A DNA stretch of 64,000 bases, taken from NCBI RefSeq assembly GCF_963676685.1, contig NC_092344.1:88752749-88816748 (forward strand). The letters are read 5' to 3'. Shown here in pieces: positions 32,666 to 44,472 of this stretch (its first letter is position 1; the number at the start of each line of letters is the position of its first letter). The notes below the pieces were generated by a model. That model did not search any database. It worked only from the letters and a program-made list of their open reading frames with translations, and had not been told where the DNA came from. The position numbers and the translations under genes were made by a program. Origin of the DNA: Mytilus edulis. Lineage: Eukaryota; Mollusca; Bivalvia; Mytilida; Mytilidae.

Positions 32666-35600
32666 TTAAAACTCACTCTCTTCAGGTTTAAGTGTTATCT
32701 GGTCTCTTACTGAATAATTACGAGCTTGATTATGTACAACAGGTTTAGGAGCACTAGATATTTGGTTTTGTTCTGGGGGAGCCACACGGGTATAAAAGGC
32801 TGCATTGTCTCTCTCTGGTGTCTGAGAAGCATACACAGGTTTTGGTGTATAGGCTTCACTCCCCATTTTTCCTTTGGATGGTGATAAAAAGGCTGGATCT
32901 GTATTACCTGCATGTTTCAATTGTTTTGCTGCTGAAAATGTCATTTGCTGTAAGCCTAAAGTTCAAAAGAAAAAGCATACATATTATTTATTTGAAACCT
33001 ATCATTCCTCAATGTTGACATTAAGACAGATCTTGTTATTTTGTTTTGCCAGTTATATTTTTTTTTAATTTGTTATACTGCATCTGCGTTCTTGAATGTA
33101 CAGATGTATCCTGTAGCACAAAACTCCTTGCTTGGTGCACTCTTGAATCTGTAGTGAGTTGTGAGCTTTTTTTAGGTGTTGAAGCCTCATTGTGACTAGT
33201 TGTAACAGAACTTAGAATTTGTGAATCAGTATCTGCTTACCCTACCCAAAGACACTATATAACCCTCTGATTTTGATTTGGTTTGTGATGCTCAATCATT
33301 AGTTTTCTTCTTTGTTGTCTCAACTTTTGCTATGGCATTTTTAGTTTGTTTTCCTACTTAAGTTAAGAATTTAAATATTTAAACTTTCATTTAAAGTACA
33401 TTTTTTATGATTTTTATTTAAAATGCTGGTATGGATTTAGTATCAACAAATATTTCACAATATCTGTGCCTTAGAATGTTTTGAAGATCTTGTATTTAAC
33501 ATTTTTACTTGGTCATTCTATAATAAACAGTAATGCTCTTTGTTTTTCAAAATCTTTGCTTTGATTTGTCAAACTGATCATACAAAATTTTGAAGTAACA
33601 GATTGGTTTTTTTTTCTTTCTTTGTTATGTACAACTTAAGTCTGCTTCATTTTTGTTAAATAAAATAATTCTAATGCCAATTTGCTGAAAAATAAGTTTG
33701 AAAGAATAATTCATTCAAAATTTTGGATGATTTTTTTTAATGTAAATGATTAATCCCATTTTAATTACCATTTTGATAGCCTATACTTCTTTCAAATCTT
33801 AATTACATACATACCTGTACCACCTGGCTTAGGTAATTGAGCATCCTCTGTATCTCGAGCTGTAACACGTACAATAGTTTGTCTGGTAATCTGTGGATTA
33901 TCTCCCCTTGGATCTGTGGGATCAGGATTGGAATCTGTCCACACTACTTGAGATGTTTTCACACCAGTACGTGGATCTACACCTGAATTCATTAACGTTG
34001 TTCCAGGAGGGGGTATTCTGGGGTCATCTAGGATATTACCAGGAGGTAAGATTGGACTTGGTGCTCCAGGTGAAGCAACTAATGCATGATGTGCACTTTT
34101 TTTACGGTGTGGTGTCTGATCATAATTGCCTGGTGTAGAAGTGTATCCAGGCATTCCTGGATGAAAGTCTGTTGGAGTATACTGCATTGGCTGTTGCTGT
34201 GTTGGCATATTGACAGGATATCCATGTTGATCAACATAATAGCCTGGTTGTGTATATGCCACTGAGAGGGGTACAGGATGTCCATAAACAGGATTGCCAA
34301 CTGCATCATATCCTACTACAGGATATACTTGGTTTTGCATGTCATACTGGTTTGGTGGGTAATAATGTTGCATGACAGATTCGTCAGTGGCAAATACAGG
34401 AGCCAGAGCTTCTGGTGGTAATGGAGTATTTTTTGTCAGGCCTGTATTAGGTAGTCTAAATGAGTCGTTGTATATTGAATCCCTGTCAAATGACTCATCA
34501 AGTGGTCTATCTGTTGAACTTTCATCAACACTTTTATTTGGATCACCCCCTGTAAGTGGGTCTGCCTTAACATATTTTTTATGAGATTTCCGTCTTTTCT
34601 TTTTTCTTGATCCTGGAGACGTGGATCCTCTTAGTTCACTTACCGAAGCCCTTATTGCTGGGTTACTGCCCTTAAGAGGATTACTGATGGTGTCAGGATC
34701 ACCAATTTCACTCTGTAGGTCCATTTCTCTATATTTTCCATCCATCTTCCCAGTTTCAGGAAGACTAGGTTTGTTGTTTGTCTGTTTTATTTCCTTTTTT
34801 GATACAGGTGCCCCTGGGGGATCATCAGATTTATTTTCATTTTTTTGTTTTTCTCCATTGTCTCCTTTACCTTCCTTCACACTTTGTCTCCTCTCTAATT
34901 CCTTTTTAAGTTCATGAAGCATTTTATTTCCCTCATTATCTTGATCATCAGCTGATAATTTTTTCACTTGATCATAGTCATACATATATCCTTCTTTATC
35001 TGGATTCTCAAAAATCCCTGAATTCGGTCGCTTTGTATCAGTTTCTTCATCTCCTTGATTATTTTTCTGTCTACGTCTTTTCACTCCTGACATTTCATTA
35101 TCATCATTTTTTCTATTGCTACTTTCAAGTAACCTTCCTTGTATAGGAGGAGCTGGCGGTACATTATTTTGTCGAAACTTCTCATCATCTCTTCTTCGTC
35201 TGCTAGGAGAATCACCCTGCGACTGGGTTCTTCCTCTTCCTTGATTATCAGCTTTTTGATATCTCCCCCTTCCATCAGACTCAGACTGATATCTATTTCT
35301 ATCACCAGAAACATTCCTAAAATTTGGATCATTATTCTGACCTGTCTTTATATTCCAATTGCCTATTTGAGCCTTTTTAACAGGCAGTCCTGCTGCACTT
35401 CCATTCAGAGAATTGTTTGCCAAACTATCTATACTTGGAAAGACACCTTGATCTTCCAGATAAAATTTCTTGCTTGGAGCATCTGAGCATAATGAAGGTT
35501 CTTTAGAATAGTTGAAATCAGAATTGGTGTGACCATGACTTTGAGGTCCTCCATGGACAGGCCTTGCCTGTTTTCTATATTGCTGCATTCCAGGAAGTCT

Positions 35601-38236
35601 TCTCTCCCTATAACACCAGATTAACATGATGGAAAATGCTGTAAATATTACTATCCCAATGACTATACCTACTATTGCACCTGCAGGTAGTTTTGTAGCT
35701 CCCTCAGCAACATCAGGAGCATTAGGATCACCTACAAAATTAATTATAAAGCTTTATATAAAACTGCTGTTAACTTGCAACCTTTTTAAAGGGCAACTAC
35801 ATCAGGCCTTTACAGCAAAATCCCTTGAGTGTGTGGGTAAAGGTAGTATGTTTGGTTAGCTTGCTTGGTAGCTGAACTGTGAAGTCTTTTAAGGTATGAT
35901 ATACTACCCTTCTTTCTCAGTAGTTTAGTCCTTCAAACAGATAGATCGGTTATCTGTTGCACTAGTCTACCTAACCTAATAATAACTTCATGGTACAGCT
36001 AGCAAGCAAGCTAGTCAATGATAGTACTGTTACCTACACACTCAATGCATTTTGCTGTAAGGTAAACTTAAAGAGAGTGTTTTGCTGTGGCATCTATTTC
36101 ATACTGCGCTCTTAAATATTTTATCTTACATTTTATAGAACAAATTTCACTTGAAAAATTCTAAATATATTTTCTTTAATTGTATTAACAAGAACACAGA
36201 CACTGAAATGTCTCACCTGCTTTACTGACCATTTTCAATGAAGAAGTCTAAAGACAAAGTTTTTACTAAAAGTATCAAAGTATGTCAAGGTCAGATAAAT
36301 CCTGTCAGACAAAGCTTTAAGTAGTTTCTAAAAACGCAGCTAAAAACTTTTTGCTGTCAATCGTCTAGTGAAATATGAATATGAACTGAATGTGAAATAT
36401 AACACTGAAACCACAAGTTACATAAAATGATCAATATTTAGAGAAAAATAAATCAAATACATATATACGGTGACATTTTTATTCATTTTAGCAAATCACT
36501 TTAAAGCATATTTCAAATACAAACTTACGAAATGCTTTGACTTTTATACTGAAGTCATTCCTTGGGTTGTACAGCTGTGATGGAGTTATTAACTCAAATG
36601 TCACGGTTCCGTACTTGGAATACAAAATGCCTGTACTCTTAGTTGAACAGGATAATCTTTTCTAAAAATAGGCATTCATAAACAATTTACACACAATGAA
36701 CAGGAAAACGTTTCACTTTGAGACAATAAAATGGATGTGCCAAGATCATTCATGAAAATACGAGATATATTTTATCATAACTTTATACATTTCGAAAGCA
36801 TATTTCTATATGTGATGCATTAGAATAAATAAACATTCTGTAGTGTTTCTGTTTCAATAATTCAATTTTCTTAGAACTCCTGGCATGTGTATTGTGCAGG
36901 AATAGGTTACAAAAGAAGTTTTGGCTCATTGTTTATTGTGAATTGAAATATATTGACCAATGGAAAAAAATCTTTAGGGACCAACTCCATTCAAGTATTT
37001 GAAGTATTTTTAGATATGCAGATCTGATAAATTATAACAAATATGTACACTGATACAATAAGGGCAAATGTCAATGAGACAGCAATCAAACAGTACAAGT
37101 TCAGAATATTTATTTGTTAAAACTTTTGGGGCTTTTAATTAAGTATTCACTTGTAATATATCCCACACTCCATACTATCAATAAAGCACCTACCACAGCC
37201 GTTCCTCCAGGTGAAGATCCTTCATAAATATTCAGTTTAATTCCGCAATCATTGATATCCACCATCTGCTGAGTGATCTGAATTTGGTAATAGGAATCTG
37301 TGTAACCAGAACGAATGGTAATAACACAGCGATAGTTAGGATTGGAAGTTGTCACATCTGCTCTAGCATTGATAACATATTCTCGATCGTAAATATCAAT
37401 GCCTTTCCCACAATAGACATCACTGTCCATAGTTACTGCAAAATATTTATAACAACACATTAAACAAAGCATGAAAGAATGTAGAACATTGATAAAAACT
37501 TGTGTTCAACCATCAATCTGACAGTAAATTCTATATTCTCCCTTGTTTGTTGTTTTTAATAAGGGTCAACCAGATAGGTTATTAAAAGCATAAATTAACC
37601 AAACTGTGGGTTAAATTGTCTAGTGCAAATAAATTAATAACCAGTAATTCACATGCTGTAATTGATACCATTGAAATGTCATTATGAACTCACGATTGCA
37701 AATCCTAATGATAGAAAATCTTAATTTTGTGCATCTGACCCATATACATCTTTTATAATGGTTTATTTTGGTCAAATAGTGTGGCCAATGTTTTTCAAAG
37801 GAAATGCATATAGACAGGCAATTTGGCAAAAAATTGTAAAATATCATACATTTTAAGTAATCAACATTGTTGAAACAAGCAGCAGTCAACAATTATGGAA
37901 TTTTCATTTCAAAATTAAACTCAAAACAAATGAGTAAAATGTGACTCACAGATTGAGTATGTAAAGTATATATTTTTGTATATTACAAACTTGGATAAAA
38001 GGGAAAATACAAAATTTCATAATTCAAAATAAATCCAACTTATAATATTTATTGGTTAATTACAATGTAGATGACCATAGTGGGTTAAATATATTTTCAC
38101 AGTTTAAGGATGAATTCAGTTCATCAAACATTCCCAATAAAGATTTTGTGTTGAACTTACTAGTAAACTGTGCATGAACACTTCCTAATATCACAGCAAA
38201 CAGCCATATCACTGTCCCAGCTGTATACATCATCAT
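32666..38236 (-). CDS. CUB-like single-pass membrane protein with long low-complexity tail (5 coding exons)
   Basis: Family recognised only as CUB-like. Coding exons on the minus strand: 38236-38161, 37435-37194, 36661-36529, 35731-33815, 32955-32666; 885 residues; intron phases 1,0,1,1. Residues 1-22 form a signal peptide (three tandem ATGs at the start; I took the first). Residues ~34-150 form a CUB-like domain with four cysteines, including YRCVITI and DCGIKLNIYEGSS. The membrane helix is ~168-191, followed by WCYRERR. The ~690-residue tail is first charged and Arg/Asn/Gln-rich, then has a basic KKKRRKSHKK block, then a Tyr/Pro/Gln-rich stretch, and ends EESEF (PDZ-ligand-like). A CTTATAG acceptor-like site just before the ATG suggests an upstream noncoding exon. 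An AATAAA (plus-strand TTTATT, 32306-32311) lies ~360 nt past the stop. It is the divergent paralogue of the gene at 44473. Function unknown; receptor or adhesion role is inference. Confidence 0.85.
32956..33814 (-). other. intron of the minus-strand CUB gene, nothing recognised
   Basis: Last intron of the gene (phase 1). AT-rich; no repeat or RNA feature seen. Confidence 0.5.
35812..36062. repeat. fold-back (inverted repeat) in a CUB-gene intron
   Basis: TACAGCAAAATCCCTTGAGT, then GTGTGGGTAAAGGTAGTATG and TAGCTTGCTTGGTAGCTG on the left return inverted on the right (36,062 downward: TACAGCAAAATGCATTGAGT, GTGTAGGTAACAGTACTATC, TAGCTTGCTTGCTAGCTG). Arms are ~80 bp at roughly 85% identity by eye, with a ~90 bp spacer. 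Confidence 0.7.
36185..36330 (+). repeat. terminal fragment of a family C-like element
   Basis: AAGAACACAGACACTGAAAT, GTCTCACCTGCTTTACTGAC resembles the family C left end at 29,888, followed by one partial monomer (TCAAGGTCAGATAAATCCTG). Confidence 0.5.
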
Positions 38237-40920
38237 TTGTTACAACATATTCCTATAAGAAAAAATATTTTTCTAACAAAACAAATTTATACAGATGTGC
38301 TCATTATTCATTAATAGAGTTATGTCCCTTTTTGAATGCACAACCACATAACTAGTTTTTTTTTGTGATCAGGAGATGAACAAACATTAACAGGTAACAT
38401 TGAAACTTGAAATACATAGATTTGTAAAACCTCAAATTTAATAAACATGGGAGATAACTCTTCATTCTAAAAAGACAATTTTAATAGAGTAATATGTAGT
38501 TTTTACATGTGAGAAAAATGGAATAATTATATATATTCACATATTTTATGTATTTAATCTCCATGAAAACTCATTTTTGAAAATAAATGACGGTTTTACT
38601 AGTCGAAATACTCTGGGCACAGAAATACATGTTCAAGAGTCAGTTTCAAAACAAAAGTTAAATGCTTACGGTATTTTGTGTTTGTGGTTTATTGATTTTT
38701 TCCATAGTCCATTTCACAACATTTTAAGCAAAACAAAAGACATTTGTTTTTAAAATTAATACATTATTCAAAGAGAAAAAAATCAATTTATGATAATTAT
38801 GACAAATATTTATGGCATGGTCGAAACCACAATGTTACACTATGATTTGTAAATAAAAAGCATGTGAAGTTAAGTGCGGTGTTTCATAATCATTTCGTCA
38901 GGTGAATATGATGTTGTATTCAAAATCACACAAAAAATTACTAAAAATTAATACCATTACCTGGCATTAGCAATAATATGATTAATATGAATAGAATTAC
39001 AAATCCTCGGTATAGTCTATTACATAATGTATTGTGTATAATTGTATTGCTTGACCCTTATGGGTGTAATTTTGCAATTAAGATATATATTATAACAGCA
39101 ACAAAGAACATGTATTTATCCTGCAATCAACCTTTCTATTATACTAATACAATATGCAAATAACATGAAGCAATAAACCTATCTTAAACATTTGTAGTCT
39201 CCTGGCTGGTATTGCGATAAAACTAAATATGCTAGACGTTTATGCCTAGTCACACGTACAATTAATTCAAATTCAATTCAATCGAATTTGATAATTGCCT
39301 TCACACAACCTCCCTTTTTAATTCGAATTGATTGGAATTGGCTTATTCGCTTTAACCATTTCGCAATAGAAATCTGTTTTTGTTGATAATTAAAAGTTAA
39401 CGTTGTTCGGACAGTAAAGCAAATTTGACGCGCATACATGTATGTAATTCGAATTAGAATTTATGTTTGGACATAAAACGTTTCAAATGCGAATTAAACT
39501 TATTCAAATTAGTTAATGCGATTAGAATTAGAATAACATGTGAACGCAGCATTAAACTGCTTACCTGCAAATATCCTAGAAAAACTGCTAAATTAACAAT
39601 GCATTTAATAAGAGAAAAATATTTTTGTATAGGAATAATCAAACATGAATTTTAATTTTGTCTGCTGTTAAATGATTATTCTTTTTTATGTATATATATA
39701 AATGTTTAAAGTGACTTATAGGTCCAAAGGGCCGGGTGTGTAATTTAACAACTGCTTATTGAAATATTGTATATTGTTATAAAACACATGTCACTATAAT
39801 AAACAATTTGGTATTGGTATATAGTTTCCTGGTATCCAGCTTCTGTTGCAAGCGAACAGTTATGTCAAATTACTGTTTATGTCACGGTTCAATTTGGGTC
39901 CTCCTGGTGGTCCTCGTTTAAGTCATGTCAACTTCATTTAAAAAGAAATTCAAAAACTGGGATGGTCAAAAAAATGTTAGAAGTAATTGCATGATTAAGA
40001 CAATAAATGTTTCGTGTCTTTAAATATCAGCTGTATTTGTACTCGGTACGAAACAGGATTAATAACTCACTGAAGCTAGCATGTAAAATGGTTTCCTAGC
40101 CTTGTCGCCTTGTACCAATACCGATGATATTTTTAAAGACACTTAACAGTTATATTGTCTATAATAATATATACTTTGTTGTACCTACTGCCACTGTCAA
40201 GTTTTGTTCATAATTTTAATACATTTATACTGAATTACTGGGACAAGGTCTATGAGTGACTGTTTTAGGCCTAAAAAAAATATTTAGCTGTTAGTGTTAG
40301 CAGATTTCCTATATTATCTAGACAATTATGATTACCTGTAAGATTGATGTGTTATGTTTCATTATCAAGAACTAATATATATTATAAATGTTAGTGCAGT
40401 TGTTTCAATTTTCATATTTGTTAAAAAATCTTACACTCTGAAGTTGATTTGCTGAAATTGTTATTGTTTACTGTGCTACTGGACGCCATATTTACAATTT
40501 ACCTGTAATGACCTAAATAATTGACACTTTACTAATCACAGGTAAAGGTATAACTAAATGATACCAAGTTACAATACTGGTTTCCATTATCCCTGCTACA
40601 CGAGAGGAACATAATGTACAAGGAACCAGTTATATACCTGTTCAGGTAGGACTTCCGTGTTATCATTTGTTTAACTAGGAAAATGGTAAGAAATTGAAAA
40701 TCCAAACAAGTCTTAATTAGGAAAACATTCAATTGTAGAGAACTACTTTTACAAGGGCAATCATGGCAATAACGTAGTCTCACTCCAAAGGTAGCATAAA
40801 GATTATCTAATATATATCAAATTGAATTGTTTTATTACATCAATCAGTGATTCACCATAGACAATAACTATAAACAGACTAATAATGATTTATTATTAGA
40901 CATATACATAAAATGATTAC
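38237..40920. other. intergenic DNA between the divergent CUB genes, left part
   Basis: Would contain the promoter and any 5' noncoding exon of the minus-strand gene. 39,240-39,550 is rich in AATTCGAATT-type words with loosely inverted ends (CACACGTACAATTAATTC / GAATAACATGTGAACGC), possibly an old TIR element. Nothing else recognised. Confidence 0.4.
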
Positions 40921-40949
40921 ATATATAAGTTGGTCGTTTTTCAAATATT

Positions 40950-42037
40950 CCACGAAATGAAAGAATTTGCAAAAAATGCTCCTCTGGCTGTGTTGAAGAT
41001 GAAATCCATTTTTTTACTAACTGTGAAAATTTTAAATCGGATAGAGATGCTCTCTTTGACTTTGTTTGCCAAAGAATTCCGAATTTTTCTATACTTGATA
41101 ATCAGGGTGATAATCAGCATAAATTTATTTATTTATTAAACTGTGAAGACAATCAGGTCCTTAAAGGGGCACTAGCTACGATATATATAAAAATAATAAA
41201 GTATGATTTTTTTTAGATCAATCATTAATCAAATTGGAATAATGAAATAATAATTTGCTTTTAGCAATCAATTTCCTTTAATTTTGTTGAAATAAGCGAT
41301 TAAACACAATTTTTGACTGATTCACTTGCAAGTGAAAACGTCATCATCATTCTAACCGGTATTCATGTGAACTTCAAGTTAACCCCTAGCTAGAGATTGC
41401 CAACGCATGCATTGTACGTGTACTGATTATTTAAAGAAAAAGAATGTCAACAATGAAAGTGAAACTACGGTAAATCATTTGATTACTAATTCGATGCACA
41501 TAAAATCATTCTTATATGGTTAAAAACAATGAGAAACATCTATTTTTAATCTATAAAATAAAATCAAACAGACCTATAAAAATGCAATTGCACGTGTTGG
41601 TTTAATCTATTCGTATCTTTATTTTTGTTTACATCGCTTATATGGTCATCTGAGGTCAAATCGATAGTTAATTAGATGGCGTCTGGACTAAAATACACAC
41701 GAAACGAACCTATATATTATCTACCCCATGCTCTGTAAACTGTTTATTTTAGACTTTTGATAGTTTGGATAAATGTTTTACATTGTTATAAACCAAATAT
41801 GAGAATTTGAGTCAAATCGGTTACAATGAATTTGACAGCTAGTGCCCCTTTAATGCTGTTGGTAAATTTATTAAAGTGAATATGAGTTAGTAATTGTATT
41901 GTAACTGTATGTTAAAAATTGTTTGTATCTATGTATCTATGCAAATCAATATTCTTTTGTCTTATTCATGTATGCTCTGTATGCCCCTTGTGGGCCCTTA
42001 ATTGGAAATAAAATATGTTCTGTTCTGTTCTGTTCTA
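40950..42037 (+). mobile_element. 3' end of a non-LTR retrotransposon (LINE), split by a MITE
   Basis: The frame from 40,950 reads RNERICKKCSSGCVEDEIHF, then FTNC: the C-x2-C-x8-H-x4-C knuckle typical of the C-terminal region of many LINE reverse-transcriptase ORFs. It runs to 41,160, is broken by the element at 41165-41849, and resumes at ~41,854 to a TAG at ~41,888. The 3' tail ends AATTGGAAATAAAATATG followed by TTCTG repeats to 42,037. 5'-truncated and dead. Confidence 0.7.
41165..41849. mobile_element. TTAA-flanked MITE (Kolobok/piggyBac-type target)
   Basis: TIR AGGGGCACTAGCT at both ends, flanked by TTAA (41161-41164, 41850-41853). 685 bp, no transposase. Inserted in the LINE frame above. 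Confidence 0.85.
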
Positions 42038-42225
42038 TATAGACAATCTGGTACACATAACACACACCCTACTATACAAATCCTTGACCATAATAAGTTA
42101 ATTAAGGATCCCTAAGCATTTGCATATAATATTATATACTTTCCTTGGTAGTTGATCATGATGCATGTCCATATTAAATCTTATTACCTCATTTATAAAA
42201 GATCATAAAAGGTGATAATGTAGAA

Positions 42226-43274
42226 GGGTACAAGTCATATCGGCACCTGGTCAAATCGGCACCCATAGAAAAAGTCAAATTGGCACATGGATAAATCAGC
42301 ATCTAGTCAAATCGGCACCCATTTAAAATCCAATATTTTATATAATATGCATGGAATCTGATGTACAGTAGTTGTCGTTTGTTTATGTAATATATACGTG
42401 TTTCTCGTTTCTCGTTTTGTTTATATAGATTAGTCCGTTGGTTTTCCCGTTTGAATGGTTTTATACTAGTAATTTTGTGGCCCTTTATAGCTTGTTTTTC
42501 GGTGTGAGCCAAGGCTCCGTGTTGAAGGCCGTACTTTAACCTATAATGGTTTACTTTTTTAAATTGTTATTTTGATGGAGAGTTGTCTCATTGGCACTCA
42601 CACCACATCTCCTTTATCTATATAGAAATAATTCTAAAAATGTATAAATGATCTCTCTATTTTAAACTATTTTTGAGATTGAATATATTCATTCATTACA
42701 TTGTTAAAAAAGGAATTCATAAATTTATTGTTTAAAGTTGTCTCAACATATATGACCAATGTTTTGATTACTTTTCGTTTCAACAGAGACATATATGTCA
42801 TATATAGACATGTATATATGTTTCTGGTTTCAATTAATAAATTCAACACTTTCATGAATAACATAATAAACATTTTTGTTGTTTTAACTATTTACAGGTA
42901 GTTATCATGGTTATTGGTGTTTTTTCTTCCGGCAAAAGCGTAATAAATAACAATGAAGCCCTTACCCAAGCTATTGTGTAATTGTGAGAAAATTAGAACA
43001 ATAAAAGGGAAAACAATGAGTCCCTTTCATAACTAATTAAGGATAAAACTTAAGGCCCCTCCACTACAGCGGGGGCATAGTAAAAATGGAGAAAAAGACA
43101 GTATCCATTCAAATGTGAATGTTGAATGAAAATGACTGTATAACATCTTTTTGCTAAAAAATACCGGAAAAAAACCATATATTAAACATATCTAACAAGG
43201 GTGCCAAAATGACAATATCAGGTGCCGATTTAACCAGGTGCCAAATTGACCAGGGGCCGATTTGACTAGAATTC
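42226..43274. mobile_element. TIR element family B, copy 2, with 9-bp target duplication
   Basis: AATGTAGAA stands directly outside both ends (42217-42225, 43275-43283). Ends are inverted arrays of TCGGCACC units. A 9-bp duplication suggests a Mutator-like superfamily, but no transposase is present. Part of the interior (~42,345-42,630) is an inserted 'GCCAATGAGACAAC' family repeat in reverse orientation. Confidence 0.8.
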
Positions 43275-43559
43275 AATGTAGAATGGGTCATTGACATCAT
43301 AATTGAATATTGACCAATTATTTTGATAATACGCATACATCAACTAAATCACTTGCTAGATATACATAAATATAATCAATGTATGTAAGAATAACAACCA
43401 AAATTTAAGTTTTTACTTTTAGATCAACCTCTTGAACTCATATTCAGAAAGAAGCGACCATATTATCAAATAGTTTAAGTTGTTTCTAGATATCACATAA
43501 GAAAATGTGGTCTAGTTTGAAAAGTACAAATTTTGAACTGATAAATGTCAAAAAATAAG

Positions 43560-44330
43560 AAGATGTGGTATTATTGCAGACAAGACATCTCTCCACAAGA
43601 GACGAAGTGACACAGAAATTAACAACAATAGGTCACAGTCACAAGGCCTATACTGCGGTCAGCTATGAAGACTGAAACAATTCTTTTAAAAAGACTAATA
43701 TGCCCCTGAGAAACATTTAAAATCATACGAAAAATTGGACCATTAGCGCTCACATTTGTACAATACTTGCCAGATTTTTATGAAAATTATATCGTGATGT
43801 TTAAGAAGAGTTCAAAAATCAGTGCTGATCAATTATAAGTCTGTTAAGAGGTTTGGTTAGCTTATAATATAGAAAATTGCATCATCAGCAGTCTCTTTTT
43901 GAATTCTTACCAGAATTCTATACTTCTTACATGTATATCATAGGTTTGTATTAAATGTATATCATCAGTGTCTTTGTTGAGGACAAACTCTGTGCTGATC
44001 AATTATTTTAACAGTTTTTAAACTTTAATTATATGGAAAATGGGTTTAAGAGTGCTCTAATGTGTACAAACCCTTTTTTATGAGATTCACATTACAGGTT
44101 TATATCATCAATGCATTAGACAAAAAAGAAAATCAGTGCCTATTAATTTTTTTAAAGAGTTATGCCCCTTCAAAATATTAATTATAATGGAAATCACATT
44201 GCATTTGCTCTAATCCCTCATTTCTCTTAGATATTTATATATTGTTATATAGAACAACAACATAAATTTTATTGTAGTTATTGCCCTTGTTCACAAAAAT
44301 GTATCTTTGATAGAAAAAAATATGTGCAAC
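43560..44330 (+). repeat. repeat cluster upstream of the plus-strand CUB gene
   Basis: 43,565-43,680 belongs to the 'caagagac(g/c)aa.tgacacagaaatt' repeat, also seen at 58,970-59,050. 43,740-44,290 contains diverged ~170-190 bp units sharing CAGTGCTGATCAATTAT (43,820 and ~43,990). Confidence 0.5.
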
Positions 44331-44472
44331 ACAGGGGACATTGAAGCTATGCTCTTTTATTGTAGAGAAAAAAACATTTCTAAATGCAGCTAGAGATTTT
44401 TTTTATTTACACTTTCACAGATACATGCAACTTAACCATGAGAAGCTTTCATCTTAATCAAGAAAGATCAAA

